From Podarcis raffonei (taxonomy: Eukaryota > Chordata > Lepidosauria > Squamata > Lacertidae): a stretch of DNA of 64,000 nt. The notes below the pieces were generated by a model. That model was not told where the DNA came from. It was given only the letters and a program-made list of their open reading frames with translations, and did no database searches. The DNA is taken from the NCBI RefSeq assembly GCF_027172205.1, contig NC_070607.1:66402831-66466830 (forward strand), written 5' to 3'. This document shows positions 1 through 11,300 of the stretch, piece after piece (within the stretch, counting starts at the first letter, position 1; every line of letters begins with the position of its first letter). The position numbers and the translations under genes are program-made.

Positions 1-130
1 ATGTAAATGACAGGTTGCTGGTTTAGTATATTCCGTGGCAAATGGGTTTGTTACAAACCAGATTTCCCACTATTTAAACTGGTTTAGGGAAAGGTCTGTG
101 TAAGGCCAAGGTTCACTCATATCACACTGA

Positions 131-247
131 AACATAGAATCACAGAATTGTAGCGTCGGAAGGGACCATGAGGATAATTTAGTCCAACCTCTGCAATGCA
201 GGGAATCTTTTGCCAAATGGGGTTCGAACCCATGACCCTCAGATTGA
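131..247 (-). repeat. tRNA-headed SINE with CR1-like tail
   Basis: Reading the minus strand, a tRNA-like head with a box-B-type GGTTCGAACCCC-like segment is followed by TGCATTGCAGAGGTTGGACT and then a tail ending AATTCTGTGATTCTATG, the octamer-like end of CR1 LINEs. The part before the tRNA B box is truncated. Confidence 0.7.
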
Positions 248-1624
248 GAGTCTCATGCTCCTGAATTGGACCCTGCTTGTAATTCCCATGGAAAATTCAT
301 CAGTACAGTATGTGATGATCGCTGCCGCTGACTCAGGTGGCTTAAAAAAAGAGAGAGAAGCTTCACAGAGGATTGTGCCGTCAAGGGCTGTTGCAGATGA
401 CAGCTGAATAGAACCTGCACCTTCAGACATCGTTTACCTCTGGTGCGGAGGTCAAACAAAAGGAAACGTATGACTAAGCAGGGATACATTTCCATATGCC
501 CTCCCGAAGGAATGCAATGAAAAGCGATCAATCGGCAGCATCCTGCGTGCAGATAATATTCTCTCCGGCAATTAAAACCCCTTCATTGAGCATGTCCGCA
601 CATTCACTCTCAGCATAGAGAAAACCGACCAGTTTGCAGAAATTTGGCGACCCCAAATTTAGCGACTGGAGGATGCAAACGAAGCCACGAAGCTCTCCCC
701 CCATCCCGCTTTCCCCCCATAACTGGGGCGAGGAATTATTCGCTATGCAATATAATACCCACCGAAGCTGCAGCAGCTCCTAGAAGCAGAAGAATCCACG
801 CTAATCTCCACTGGTATTTTTTCCCCCTGCTGACATCATCAAAACAGACACTGCTCGCAACCAACCAAAAGCCTTGTCCCAGAGGACGCGTTGAGGGATC
901 GTTTATAATTCCCTACCCTTGGATTCACAAGAAAAAGTAAAGAAGAAAAGAGGCGCTCTTGTGGATTAAAAGATTCGACAGCTAACATACACGCAAGGCG
1001 ACTGCACGAATTCGACTGCCTACGAATTCGAAAGGCAGGAAAAGGTGGTCAGGCTGGCTTCTGTTTCAACTTTGCAGATTGCAGATTGACCCTGCAGTTT
1101 TGGAAAACCATGTCAGTCTACTCCGCCTCAGTTGCTGTTAACAACAACGACACAGTATCAATATGCATGGCAATTGACAGAGTAGTTTTAGCACCCACCC
1201 CAAAAAAGCCCCAGGTCCCGGCAATTTATAGTCTAGGTTTCGACTGAAGGGGAAAACAGGAGGGCAGAAGAAGGAAAGAGAGTCACAGCACAAAGAGATT
1301 AAGTAGCCTACGCAAACGCAGTTCCATAATTCAGTTCCATAATTTTCCGCAGCCTAAGGAAACAGTGCCTTTGAACATGTACAGAGCTCACTGCACTTGT
1401 GTAACGGGAATCACCACCCCCTCTGCTTTTAACGGTATGAAGGAATCGCCGTCTAACCGAGGATATAGGGAGAGTAGAAAAACCGGCTATTTACAACCCA
1501 CTGCAGAAAAGTCTAATGCGATGGAAATTTTTAAAAGTGCTGGGTTCCTTTCGCCCCACGGGAATCGAAACTTTGCTCTTCTTTTATCAAGCTCCGTTCC
1601 TCCTCCTTTTGAAGCAGCCTCTTA
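248..1624. other. Upstream intergenic DNA, no gene recognised
   Basis: Mixed composition with some CpGs and no clear repeat. The short open frames show no family similarity I recognise. If synteny with mammals holds, a TMEM9 promoter on the minus strand could lie here or beyond the window edge; I saw no TMEM9 coding exon. Confidence 0.4.
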
Positions 1625-1786
1625 GACCTGTGGTTAGCTCAGTTTGGTAAGAGCGCACGAGACTCTTTAATTTCAGCGTTGTAGGTTCGAGCCTCACGCT
1701 GGGCAAAAGATTTCTGCATTACATGGAGATCGACTAGATGACACTCGTGCTCCCTTCCAACTCTACAATTCTATGGTTCTAGTCTA
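1625..1786 (+). repeat. tRNA-headed SINE with CR1-like tail
   Basis: The head GTGGTTAGCTCAGTTTGGTA and a B-box-like GTAGGTTCGAGCC are followed by GGGCAAAAGATT, the GACTAGATGACACTCGTG core and the end CAACTCTACAATTCTATGGT. It is the same family as the copy at 131-247 in the opposite direction. A diverged copy, not a functional tRNA gene. Confidence 0.75.
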
Positions 1787-1797
1787 GTCGAACGCGA

Positions 1798-1890
1798 CAG
1801 GGAACCTGTGGTCCCCCAGATGTTGTTGGATACCAATGCTCCCATCAGCACCGGCCAGCATAGCCAGTGGTCCGGGATGATGGGAGCGGC
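1798..1890. repeat. hAT-like MITE fragment (GGAACCTGTGG... family)
   Basis: Contains GGGAACCTGTGGTCCCCCAG and CCCAGATGTTGTTGGA, with the palindromic CTCCCATCAGC core. Longer copies occur at 4440, 6215 and 8685. Confidence 0.55.
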
Positions 1891-2129
1891 ACATGTCAAA
1901 GCGGCTCATTGAAGGCAACGCACCACACCAGGGGGCGCAAACTTACGCACCCTTCCGTGGACTGGTAGGTCTTCCTTCTGAGTAAGCAGCGGCACTTGGC
2001 TCCGCGAGTTCTGCAGCTGGCCAGGGAGCTCAGCTTGCTCGAGGAGCAAAGTGTTAATGAAATAGATAGGAAGTGGCGTAGCCGAGGAAGGCGGGCTCCA
2101 GGGGTGGGAAGTGTGCCCTGCTGGTGGGC

Positions 2130-2148
2130 ATGAGGTTGTGCCGGCGCA
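2130..2148 (+). promoter_or_regulatory. Upstream out-of-frame ATG overlapping the IPK start
   Basis: An ATG at 2130 (GGC before it, G at -3) lies 19 nt before the IPK start in another frame. Its frame stays open through the rest of exon 1. If the 5' UTR includes it, scanning ribosomes could be diverted, lowering IPK translation. This is an inference from position only. Confidence 0.4.
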
Positions 2149-2309
2149 ATGGCTGCGGTGGACTGTGTCCTGAAGCTAGGAGGCAGCGCATTGACGCACA
2201 AAAGCCAGCTAGAGACCCTGAGAGCGGAGTCCTTGCGCGGGGCGGCTGCTCTTGTGCACAAGCTCCGCGAGGCGGGACAGAGGCGGTGCATAATCGTGCA
2301 CGGCGCAGG
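2149..2309 (+). CDS. IPK: IPK exon 1 (residues 1-53 and 2 nt of codon 54)
   Basis: ATG at 2149 has G at -3 and G at +4. The exon encodes MAAVDCVLKLGGSALTHK and runs to CIIVHGAG, the first beta strand and nucleotide-binding glycine loop of the kinase. The donor is GCAGG|GTAGGA at 2310, phase 2. It lies in GC-rich, CpG-rich DNA. No in-frame ATG upstream was preferred because the family's beta-1 Lys-Leu-Gly-Gly-Ser normally begins within the first ten residues. An out-of-frame ATG lies at 2130. Confidence 0.93.
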
Positions 2310-5300
2310 GTAGGAACATAGCAGCGCAGAACTGGCGGGGGGGGGGAGACTGGGCAGGGCTTCTCCCACGGTTGCGTGGCGAGGAGACCCTCCCTTCCTA
2401 AGGCGCGCGCCGCCACCAGGGAAACGCACCGCTGCAGTGCCCCACGTGCTGACCCGAAAGCAAGCGCCGCCTAAACGGGCAATCTGTGCACGATTATCAA
2501 TGGGATTTCCTAGGAAGCTTTCTATCTAATACGGTCTTCATGCCTAGAGACGATGAAACCTATCGCAAACTGCAAAGGAACTTGATTTCAATAAGATAAA
2601 TAAATACTTCCGCATTTCCCCCTTCCGCTGTCAACAATTGCCCCGCCTCTCTCTCCATTGCCCACTGTTTTATTTACAGTTGATGAATGGCAGATTTTCA
2701 AGCAGTGGAAACAGGAGAGAACACCCGTCATCTCACTTTGCCTACTGACAAGACCAGTCCTGCTTGCTATTGTATTTATTGATGCTAGGATTAAAGCATG
2801 GGTTGCCCATGGGTGCTCCAGTCATTTCGAGTTACATTGAAGCATGTCATATGTTGGTTGCTTCTTGTGTTTCATACCATTGGAAATTTCTTCTAGTGTG
2901 TATTGCATAATGTAGGGTGAAGTTCGGAGAACCTGACAGATCTGTTATGCTGTACATTGCTGTATAGAATAGATGACCCTAGAGATCCTACAATAAAAGA
3001 AAAACAGTTCTATGAGATTTTTAAAATATAAACAGTCACTTACTGCACTCTGTCTTGCATGGAACATGAAAATAATAACTCTGGTGGCAGCAGCACAACC
3101 CGTAATTTCTAGGCTTTGAGCCCACTGGGATTATCACAATGGTATTCTTATAGGGCTAAAGAATTCTCTAAATCTGTGGCCCTAGAAGTGTGAACAGCGA
3201 GTTCTGAGCAGGAGCCCATGAACAAGTCCTGTACATTCTCCATTCCTCTCTTAGAAATGTTTTGCTCCATGGAGTTGTCAACTCATGGAACTGAAAACAT
3301 ACCGGTAAATGCTCCTGACTTGCTCCATCTCTTTTTCTTTTAATCTGCCTGTTATGTCTAGCCAGGGATGCAGGAAAGATTTGCCAGCTGACTCACCCTT
3401 TGTATTTTGTCTTGTGTTCAGGGGATCTGTAGCCTTTTCTTGACTAGAGGAAGATTACGAAGTCTGTGTGTGTAAATTTCTGTTTTAAAGCGTTCTCTGT
3501 GGTGATCTTGCTCTCTACCTACTCAGGTTTACTTGAAAAAAGTATCTATAAGTGTGCATTTTAAATTTCCAGCAGGTGGCAGTAGTTCTCATTTGCAAAA
3601 TATATTGATCTTATTTGTTCAGTTCATTCCATTGATTCCAAACAAGCGAGAAAGAGATCGGACTTACAACTTCAGTTGCGGGGTAAGAATCTGTGGCATA
3701 TACATGAAATGTTGAAAGGTCAAGACCAAGGTGGATCTGTTAAGTTGGAATGGCAGTATTTGAGCTCAGGGAGGGAAATTAAACTTGATGAAAGTGTTGT
3801 TGTGTAGGATTGGCTTCAGTAGGCTGTGTTTGCTCTCTTTCCGGATATTAATGCAGTAGCATTAATAAAGTTTTAATTCAAAATCCTAATATATCAGGTA
3901 TTTTCTGCAGACAGCCAAGATCCAAGGGCAGTGTTTGCATATCACAGTAAACCATGGTTAATGGTCTACTGTGAATGTGCAGTTGGGTCCCACTTCGCTC
4001 CTTCCCTAAAATTAAGCAGTTCGCACATTGCAGTAAACTTAGTGGGAATGGGAGCAACAAGCCATCAATGTGCTCTTCATAATTGTTGCTGTAACAGTCT
4101 GGGGTGAAGAGGTATATATAAATGTGCAAAATAAATAATGTTTTGTAATTACATTTACAATATTGGACCTAGTTTTATCTTTAAAATGTTGCATTAGATG
4201 ATAGGTGTGATTGGGGATGGAGAAGCACCCAACCCATATGCACACTCCCCACCTGCCTGCGACTCTATCGCTGTGCTAGTCTTTCGCTTATATCAATTCA
4301 TAGTGTCTGCAGCGTCAGGAGCAGGTAGACAGCAATGGTGGATGAGCTCAGAATTGCCTGCTTTATTCACCTCACGTGATTCTCATTTAGTAAACATGCA
4401 CACAGATTGCTAGTAGGATTGGCACTAATACTATAAAGCAGGAGTGGCTAACCTATGGCTCCCCAGATGCTGTTTGACTGACCCAGGATGACTGTGGATG
4501 ATGGGAGTTGTAGTCCAATAACATCTAGAGGGCCATAGCTTAGCCACCTTAGTTTTACAGGCTGGGGTAGCAGCTGAGGCTGCGTGTGATATCATTAAAG
4601 CAGGAACTTGTAGCTCTCTGGATTTTGTTGGTCTCCTCCTCCCATCAGTCCCAGCCAGAATGGTCAGTGATCAGAGATGATGGAAAGCCATAGATGCCTT
4701 GTCCCGGCATTAAAGGGCATCAAGTTGTCAATTAGCTGATTTTCATGTTTACATCCCAGAACAGTGGCATTTGGCTTTTCTTCCCTTGGCGCCGTCTCAA
4801 ATGTTTGGTAACACAGGATGTGCTGAAGCTGACTAAACTCTCTTTCCCAGCGAGTCTCCCATGCCAATCTTATTTTTACACCCTCTCTCCAGCTTTTCGT
4901 CCTCAGCTTGCCATTTCTCATTTGCTGCTGATAAATGTGGATTAGCTCTGGAAAGAGCCTAGCCAGACTCCAAGGCCTGCAATGACTGGCATGCTGTTGG
5001 TATGGGGACCAGCGGGGCATTGTCTGGTGCGATTGGATTACTCTGAGGGTTAGTATGCAGAGGGTGGATCTGCATAGGAATAGAAGCATCTGTGGCATTA
5101 TTGGAGCCAGCTAGAGGATCTGTAACATGCAGTGCTTGAGAGAAATGTGCTTTGATGCTCAAGGGCTTAGCCCAAATCTTTGAACATGTCTCATGAACAG
5201 GTGTGAAGATCTTTCAATTACCACCCACCCTGTAAAACCTTTCAAAGGTTTTGAGAGCCAAAGAGGGCTCTCTAACTGCGACTCAAGCGGGCATAGTGTG

Positions 5301-8300
5301 CATCTGCCACAAGTGAGGCTTTGCCTATTTTGACTATCCAGCGTATCTCTGCCAGCAGTATGGTGTGATCTGTTGGCAAGAAACCACTCAGGCTAGATCA
5401 GCATTCACCAACCTGGTAGAGACGTTTTTGACTCTAGACACCTCAGACTCCAACTCCCATCAGCCCCAAACAGCACAGCATCTACGATGACAGGAGCTTT
5501 AGTACAAAATATTTTGGGGGCACCAGGTTGTTGAAGGCAGGGATAGACAGCAAGCTTACCTTATTCATTACAGCACTAGGAAGGATGCTCTCTTCTTCCT
5601 GCCATCTTCCAGTAATAGGCTTACACCAAGGTAACGGCTAGATTTAAGTGGAGTTACTGGCAATGCTCAGTAAGGCTAGTGAAGGAGAACAATGGCTGAC
5701 TGGTCTTATTTCAAGGATACAGCCTGCTGTCAGTGACTGGCTTTGCATTGGTATGCAATGTTAAAATGCCTTTGAAAACATGATGATTGTGGGACTGGAA
5801 ATATAGGATCTAGCAATTGCCAGGAATAGCCCCCTCCCCAATTTTTGTGAAGAAGGGGGGATTGTGCCGTACTCCAACAGTTGGAATTCTACTCTAGGTT
5901 ATTTCCTCCACTTACTGCTAGGGAAACACTGTGCCTTGATTTTAACATTTCCCTTCAATGTCGTCTTCAGGATTGAACAGAGATTATGTGTAGGAGCAGC
6001 TGAATTCATTTTTTTGCATCACGCAAGTTACTGAAGGATCTTTTCCCTCTCTCGCTTAGTCATTAAAAGAATACAGTACTTTTCAAGTAGTGTGCCGGGG
6101 CCCATCAGTGGTCCATAGGTAATCTTGTTGGGTGCATCACCAGCCCAACTCTGGGTGCTAAAAACAACATGGGACCAAGATACCTTCTGGAATGGGTGTA
6201 TCGGATCAACGTCTAAGTCAGGTGTGGGAAGGAGTTACTGAACTACAACTCCCATCTTGCCTGGCCTTTGGCCATGCTTGCTGGGACTGATGGGAGCTAT
6301 AGTTCAGCAACATCTAGAGGGCCAAAGGTTCCCCACTCCTGAGCAAAGTCCTGAGCAAAGATGAAAGTCTGTTTGCTCTAAAGTTTGAGACCAGCCATCT
6401 TTACAGCCAAGTGAAACTCTGGGGTTGCGGCCCTCATCTCGCTTTACTGGGCGAGGGAGCTGACGTTTGTCCACAGACAGTTTTTCCAGGTCATGTGGTC
6501 AACATGATTATGCCTCTTCTGGCGAAGCCAGAGCAGCACACAGAAACACTGTTTACCTTCCCGCCAGAGCGATACCTATTTATCTACTTGCACTTTGACG
6601 TGCTTTCAAACTGCTAGGTTGGCAGGAGCTGGGACTGAACAACGGGAGCTGCGGGGATTCGAACCGCCAAGCTTCTGACAGGCAAGCCCAAGGCTCAGTG
6701 GTTCAGACCACAGCGCCACCCGCGTCCCAAAAAAATCTCACGCCCATTGTAGAGCCGTGGTCAACTCACTGGAATTTTTCCATAGAATTGCCTCCAGCTG
6801 AACATTGTTTTTAAGGCTACCAAGAGACTTGCTTACTTAATAGCTGCTTGTTAAGGCATTTTGTGTTCCAGTGGCACAAGGCCCTGGAGATATTCAAAGC
6901 CCATTATTCCGTCAGAGGCTGCCTGGAAACTCTTAACGCTTAATTGCCATTAATCAAGGTCAGGAGCAGGTGGTTTGCTCATGAAGTGGGAGGGGGAAAG
7001 TGGCTTTCCCAGTATGCAGCATAGAGGGCAGCTATGGTATCCGTGACTGGCCTTTAGTTACATGCAGACAGACAGGCGATGTGAAGGGCCCTGTGTCGGG
7101 AGACAGCTCCCACAGGAGCAGCACTAGGCTGCGAACAGCCATTAACTTAATTGCCATGACCAAATAAATCTTAAGCACTGGAACTCAGCATTGACTCTCA
7201 AGAATTGCAGCTGCAGCGCTTGCCAGTTCTTTAAAGCCTTTTGGAGCAGAGGGGAGGTGCAAAGATGGCACAGATGAGTAATGTTCTCAGGGCTGGGGAG
7301 AAAGATCAGAGGCAAGGTGAAGACCTTCTTGTCCGCCTGCGACTCCTTCTAGGGATTGATTCTTCTCTCGCGTCCACTTCACCACCTCTGGGCCTAACTA
7401 GCCGTTACAGGAGACACGTGACTACTGCCAACCCACACCTCCCTGGCTCCATCCAATAAGAGAAACGTGTGCAGTGTTATTCCTTGCTCTCACTCCAGTT
7501 AATGGCTGCCACTTGTAGGGGGAAAGGAACAGCTGAGTAGGATGTCATGTCGCTGGAGAATAGAGAGCAGTGTGAGAGTTTGCCTAGAAAGTAAGTTGGT
7601 GGGAGACTGAAAGCCAAGATGGTGATGTGAGGAACAGCCTCTATTTTTCACTTTCTTGGATTTTTTTTTTAAAAAAAACTTGGGCTGCTGGCCCACATTA
7701 CTTGCTTTTGGTGTAGAAACTAGCCTATTGCACAAAGCTAAAAATTGCATTAATTACGCTCTATCCATTTTTGCTTCTTCTCTGCCTAGCAGTAACATGT
7801 GGCTCTCAGAAGGGGGAATGTGAACTTCTGGCTGAAAGAAAGTTCTCCACTCTCTTTGTCTCTGTTTCTCTCCCACACACACACCCTCTTTCTGGCTGAC
7901 AGTGTTGTATAAAAAGGAATTGGACAGGAGATCCATTGCCTCTGACCAAGCTAAAGCTTACAAAGAAGAAATTGAGCTGTGAGCAAAATGTGGTTGTTTC
8001 ATTCGTTGATTGTCTCGAGTGGCCCTTAGGCATGGTATTCCTGGAACACTTCTTTGCTGTCAGCACCGCCTTCTAGACATGCTCCCCATCTTCGAGTTCT
8101 TGTGGTTATCAGAAGGCATTTTGCAGGAGAAGGGGGAATTAGCTAGCTCATGCGATCTGGCTGAATTCCAACTTGGCCAGTTGCATTTGGCACCTCTGAA
8201 ATCCCCACTTGTTCTTCGGTGGGTTATGGGACCCATTTAGGCAGAGCTGTCGCACACTGCAAAACAGCTGCCCCTTTTCAGTTGAGAAGGGAAGCAAATT

Positions 8301-11300
8301 ATGCAAGCTCCCGCCATGCATTATGGGAAGTAAATATTGGCAGCATTTTAACAGGAGGCTTCAGCAGTTTTTGTAAAAAAAAAAAATTAAAATCCCTTGA
8401 GCCGCTGTAAACTCCCAAGATTAGAGATGGTGTGAGAATGTGAATAATTTCATTTATTTTCCTATTTAAGCAGACAGTTTCCCAAGGGAGAGGCTGCCAG
8501 TTGCCAAATTGTTTGGAATAAGTTACTCCTGTGGAGGGGGGGAAAGAACGCTAGAATGCTCGCATTTCACCTTAGTCCTAAAAACACCCGTGCCATGATG
8601 TTGCTCATGGTCGCTCTCCTGCAGCTGTTGGGGCAGCTGGAAATACCCCTCCCATTATAAGACACATTGTGCAAACCTGTGATAGGGAACCTGTGGCCAC
8701 TGTCAGGTGTTGCTGGACTACAACCCCATCATCCCTGGCCATTGGTCGTAATAGCTGGGGCTGATGGGACTTGCAATCCAAAAAAACATCTGGAAGGCCA
8801 CAGGTTCTATTATTATAAAGGTAAAGGGACCCCTGACCATTAGGTCCAGTCGTGACCAACTCTGGGGTTGCGACGCTCATCTCACTTCATTGGCCAAGGG
8901 AGCCGGCGTACAGCTTCCGGGTCATGTGGCCAGCATGACTAAGCTGCTTCTGGCGAACCGTTTACCTTCCCGCTGGAGCGGTACCTATTTATCTACTTGC
9001 ACTTTGTGTCAGCATCGCCCTTGAGCCAGTGTCACGGACTGAACTCATCCACTTCAGCCCCGACTGGGCTAGGCGAGCTGGGTAGCACTTCCAGAGACCA
9101 CCTTCTGCACAGGAACAGGTCAAAGTGCTGTGGACTCACAGCTTAGAGTTGTGAGCACCGGATTCACTCCAACAAGAAGACAGTCGTCGCACAGCAGAGT
9201 ATAGCAGAGTATAGCAGAGCATAAACGACTCGGAGAGCAGCTCTGTAGAATATCTTCTTTATTCTATCTACAACTATAGTACACAACTATATACAGAGCT
9301 AAATGAAAATGCTGAACTGCACTGAGTGTCTGCAGCTGCTCTTAGCAGCAACCCTATCGATACACATGATCTCTCTCTAACTCTCAGTCTCTCTCTCTCT
9401 CTCCTTGATGTGAGGCTGGAGCGGAATAAGTATAGAGCAGAAACCGCCCCCTCCTCTCTGGAGAATCAGCAGAGGACATCAGCAGATTCTTGGATATGGG
9501 AGGGGTGAAATCTACTACTTGCACTTTGACGTGCTTTTGAACTGCTAGGTTGGTAGGAGCAGGGACTGAGCAACGGGAGCTCACCCCATCGTGGGGATTC
9601 AAACCGCCAACCTTCTGATCAGCAAGCCCAAGGCTCTGTGGTTTAACCCACAGCGCCACCTATTCTATTATTATATTTATGGCTTTTTTCCAGAAAGGCG
9701 AACTGAAAGCAACTTACAAACATTTAAAAAATAAATGTCTGTGTTATATTTCATGTTAGTTTTGGGGGTGTGGGGACTGTTAGCAATGGAAAATGGTCTT
9801 AAGGTTGCTTTCCTGAATCGTATTATGAATTAGATAGGCAAGGATGCTTCCTGTTGCAAAGTACAAACAGGTTCCGCCCCCCTGCCCTCCCAAATTTATG
9901 GTCTCAACTAGTTTGAATGTTTCTGACTTTATGGCAAAACGAGAAGGTCATACAGTACTGAACATTAGGAGTTGCCAGCATGAAACTCACTCTCTGGAAA
10001 AGCAAGAGAACCAAATGCAGATCATAATGTGCAATTAATGTGTGGGGAAGATGCCACCAATGGCTCTCCTGCGCATGTGCACAGAGGGAAATAGACACCT
10101 GTGCGTTGGCCGCTCATGTTCTACACTCAATGCATGTTCATGCGCACAAGGAAAATCATGACATCTGAAGCTGTCCTTCGTGCACTGATGCCTAACCAAT
10201 TTGTAGATTAGGTTGATGACTAAACTTGCAAAACATGGATATGATGTTTCATATATACTATATATGCTATAAACTGACACGCATTCAGGTTCTTGTCAAG
10301 TGTTCCTACATTTGTCAAAATTATGTGACCAGAAATGTGGGAGAAAAGCATAGCAGCTTCTAGAGACAAGAGAAAATTTTAAAGTGATAATTCCAAGGTT
10401 GTAATCCTACGTGGGTTTACCTGGAAGAAAGCACCACTGAATGCAGTAGATCTTCTTTCTGAGTAAACACATATTACAGTGGTACCTCGGGTTACATACG
10501 CTTCAGGTTACATACACTTCAGGTTGATTCAAAATCCTTTATTAGGCATAGCACACCACACATTAACAAACACACATCATATACAAACTGTATAAAATAC
10601 GGGCTCAGCGAACACAATTTTTCCCAGTTCTATTCTTAACTCCAAGAAATAAATCGATGTACATAGATAATATAATACAACACAGCAACATCACCTACCA
10701 TTAAGAACCACTAAGTCTCTTTATCATGGCCCATTCTTTCTTCATGGACAGCACTTAAAAATTCAGCGACTATTAAAGTAATTTGATCATCGCTGTCCGC
10801 CAGCAGGTCCTGAACAGTCGGTTGTGTAAAAATCTGTCTATTAAATTTTAGGGCCTCAAATAATTGTCTTCTGGCATAACTGCCAAAATCACAGGAAAAG
10901 AATATATGCTCTAGAGTATCGGGTTCCTGTTTTCTGCATTTGCAGAGACGCTCTGATTCTGGGATAGCTAAGTATCTTCCTCTCACTACCACCGAGGGAA
11001 ACATGTTAAATCTGGCCAACATAAACAGCCTACACGATTCATGTTTCTTCAGATTTGTCATGTATCCCTTTTGGAAATCTCTACACAAAGGGAGATTTAA
11101 GTGGATAGGAGAGCAGGTGCTGTGCTTTGCAACCTCAAGCATGACGAGAACACTTTTTTCTGTAAGAGTCTTCCTGATAATTTCCCATGTATCTTTGGGA
11201 TCAGAGATTTCAAAGTCAGTTAAAGTGAGCCCTATCGAATCCAGTTTTCGCCTACAAATCAATGATAGATTGTAGATTGCACTATCACTTAAAAGATCGT

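Larger units (their letters stand above)
1890..2460 (+). promoter_or_regulatory. CpG-rich promoter and 5' UTR of IPK
   Basis: This stretch is much richer in G+C and CpG than the surrounding AT-rich intronic DNA and contains IPK exon 1. No TATA box is evident near the start codon, which fits a CpG-island promoter with broad initiation. The minus-strand open frames here reflect GC-rich composition rather than genes. The transcription start was not determined. Confidence 0.65.

Noticed and set aside
1625-1700. tRNA gene-like sequence
   Set aside because: It runs into a CR1-like tail and has a diverged cloverleaf, so it is a SINE head rather than a functional tRNA gene. The same holds for the heads at 28188, 53371 and 60745.
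1896-2429. 177-aa and 120-aa minus-strand frames in the GC-rich region
   Set aside because: Low-complexity composition caused by a CpG-rich promoter; the plus strand carries the IPK exon 1 with clear family motifs.
9007-9514. Solitary long terminal repeat as explanation for the insertion
   Set aside because: The 14-bp flanking duplication is much longer than the 4-6 bp usual for such elements, and the ends are not convincing; left unclassified.
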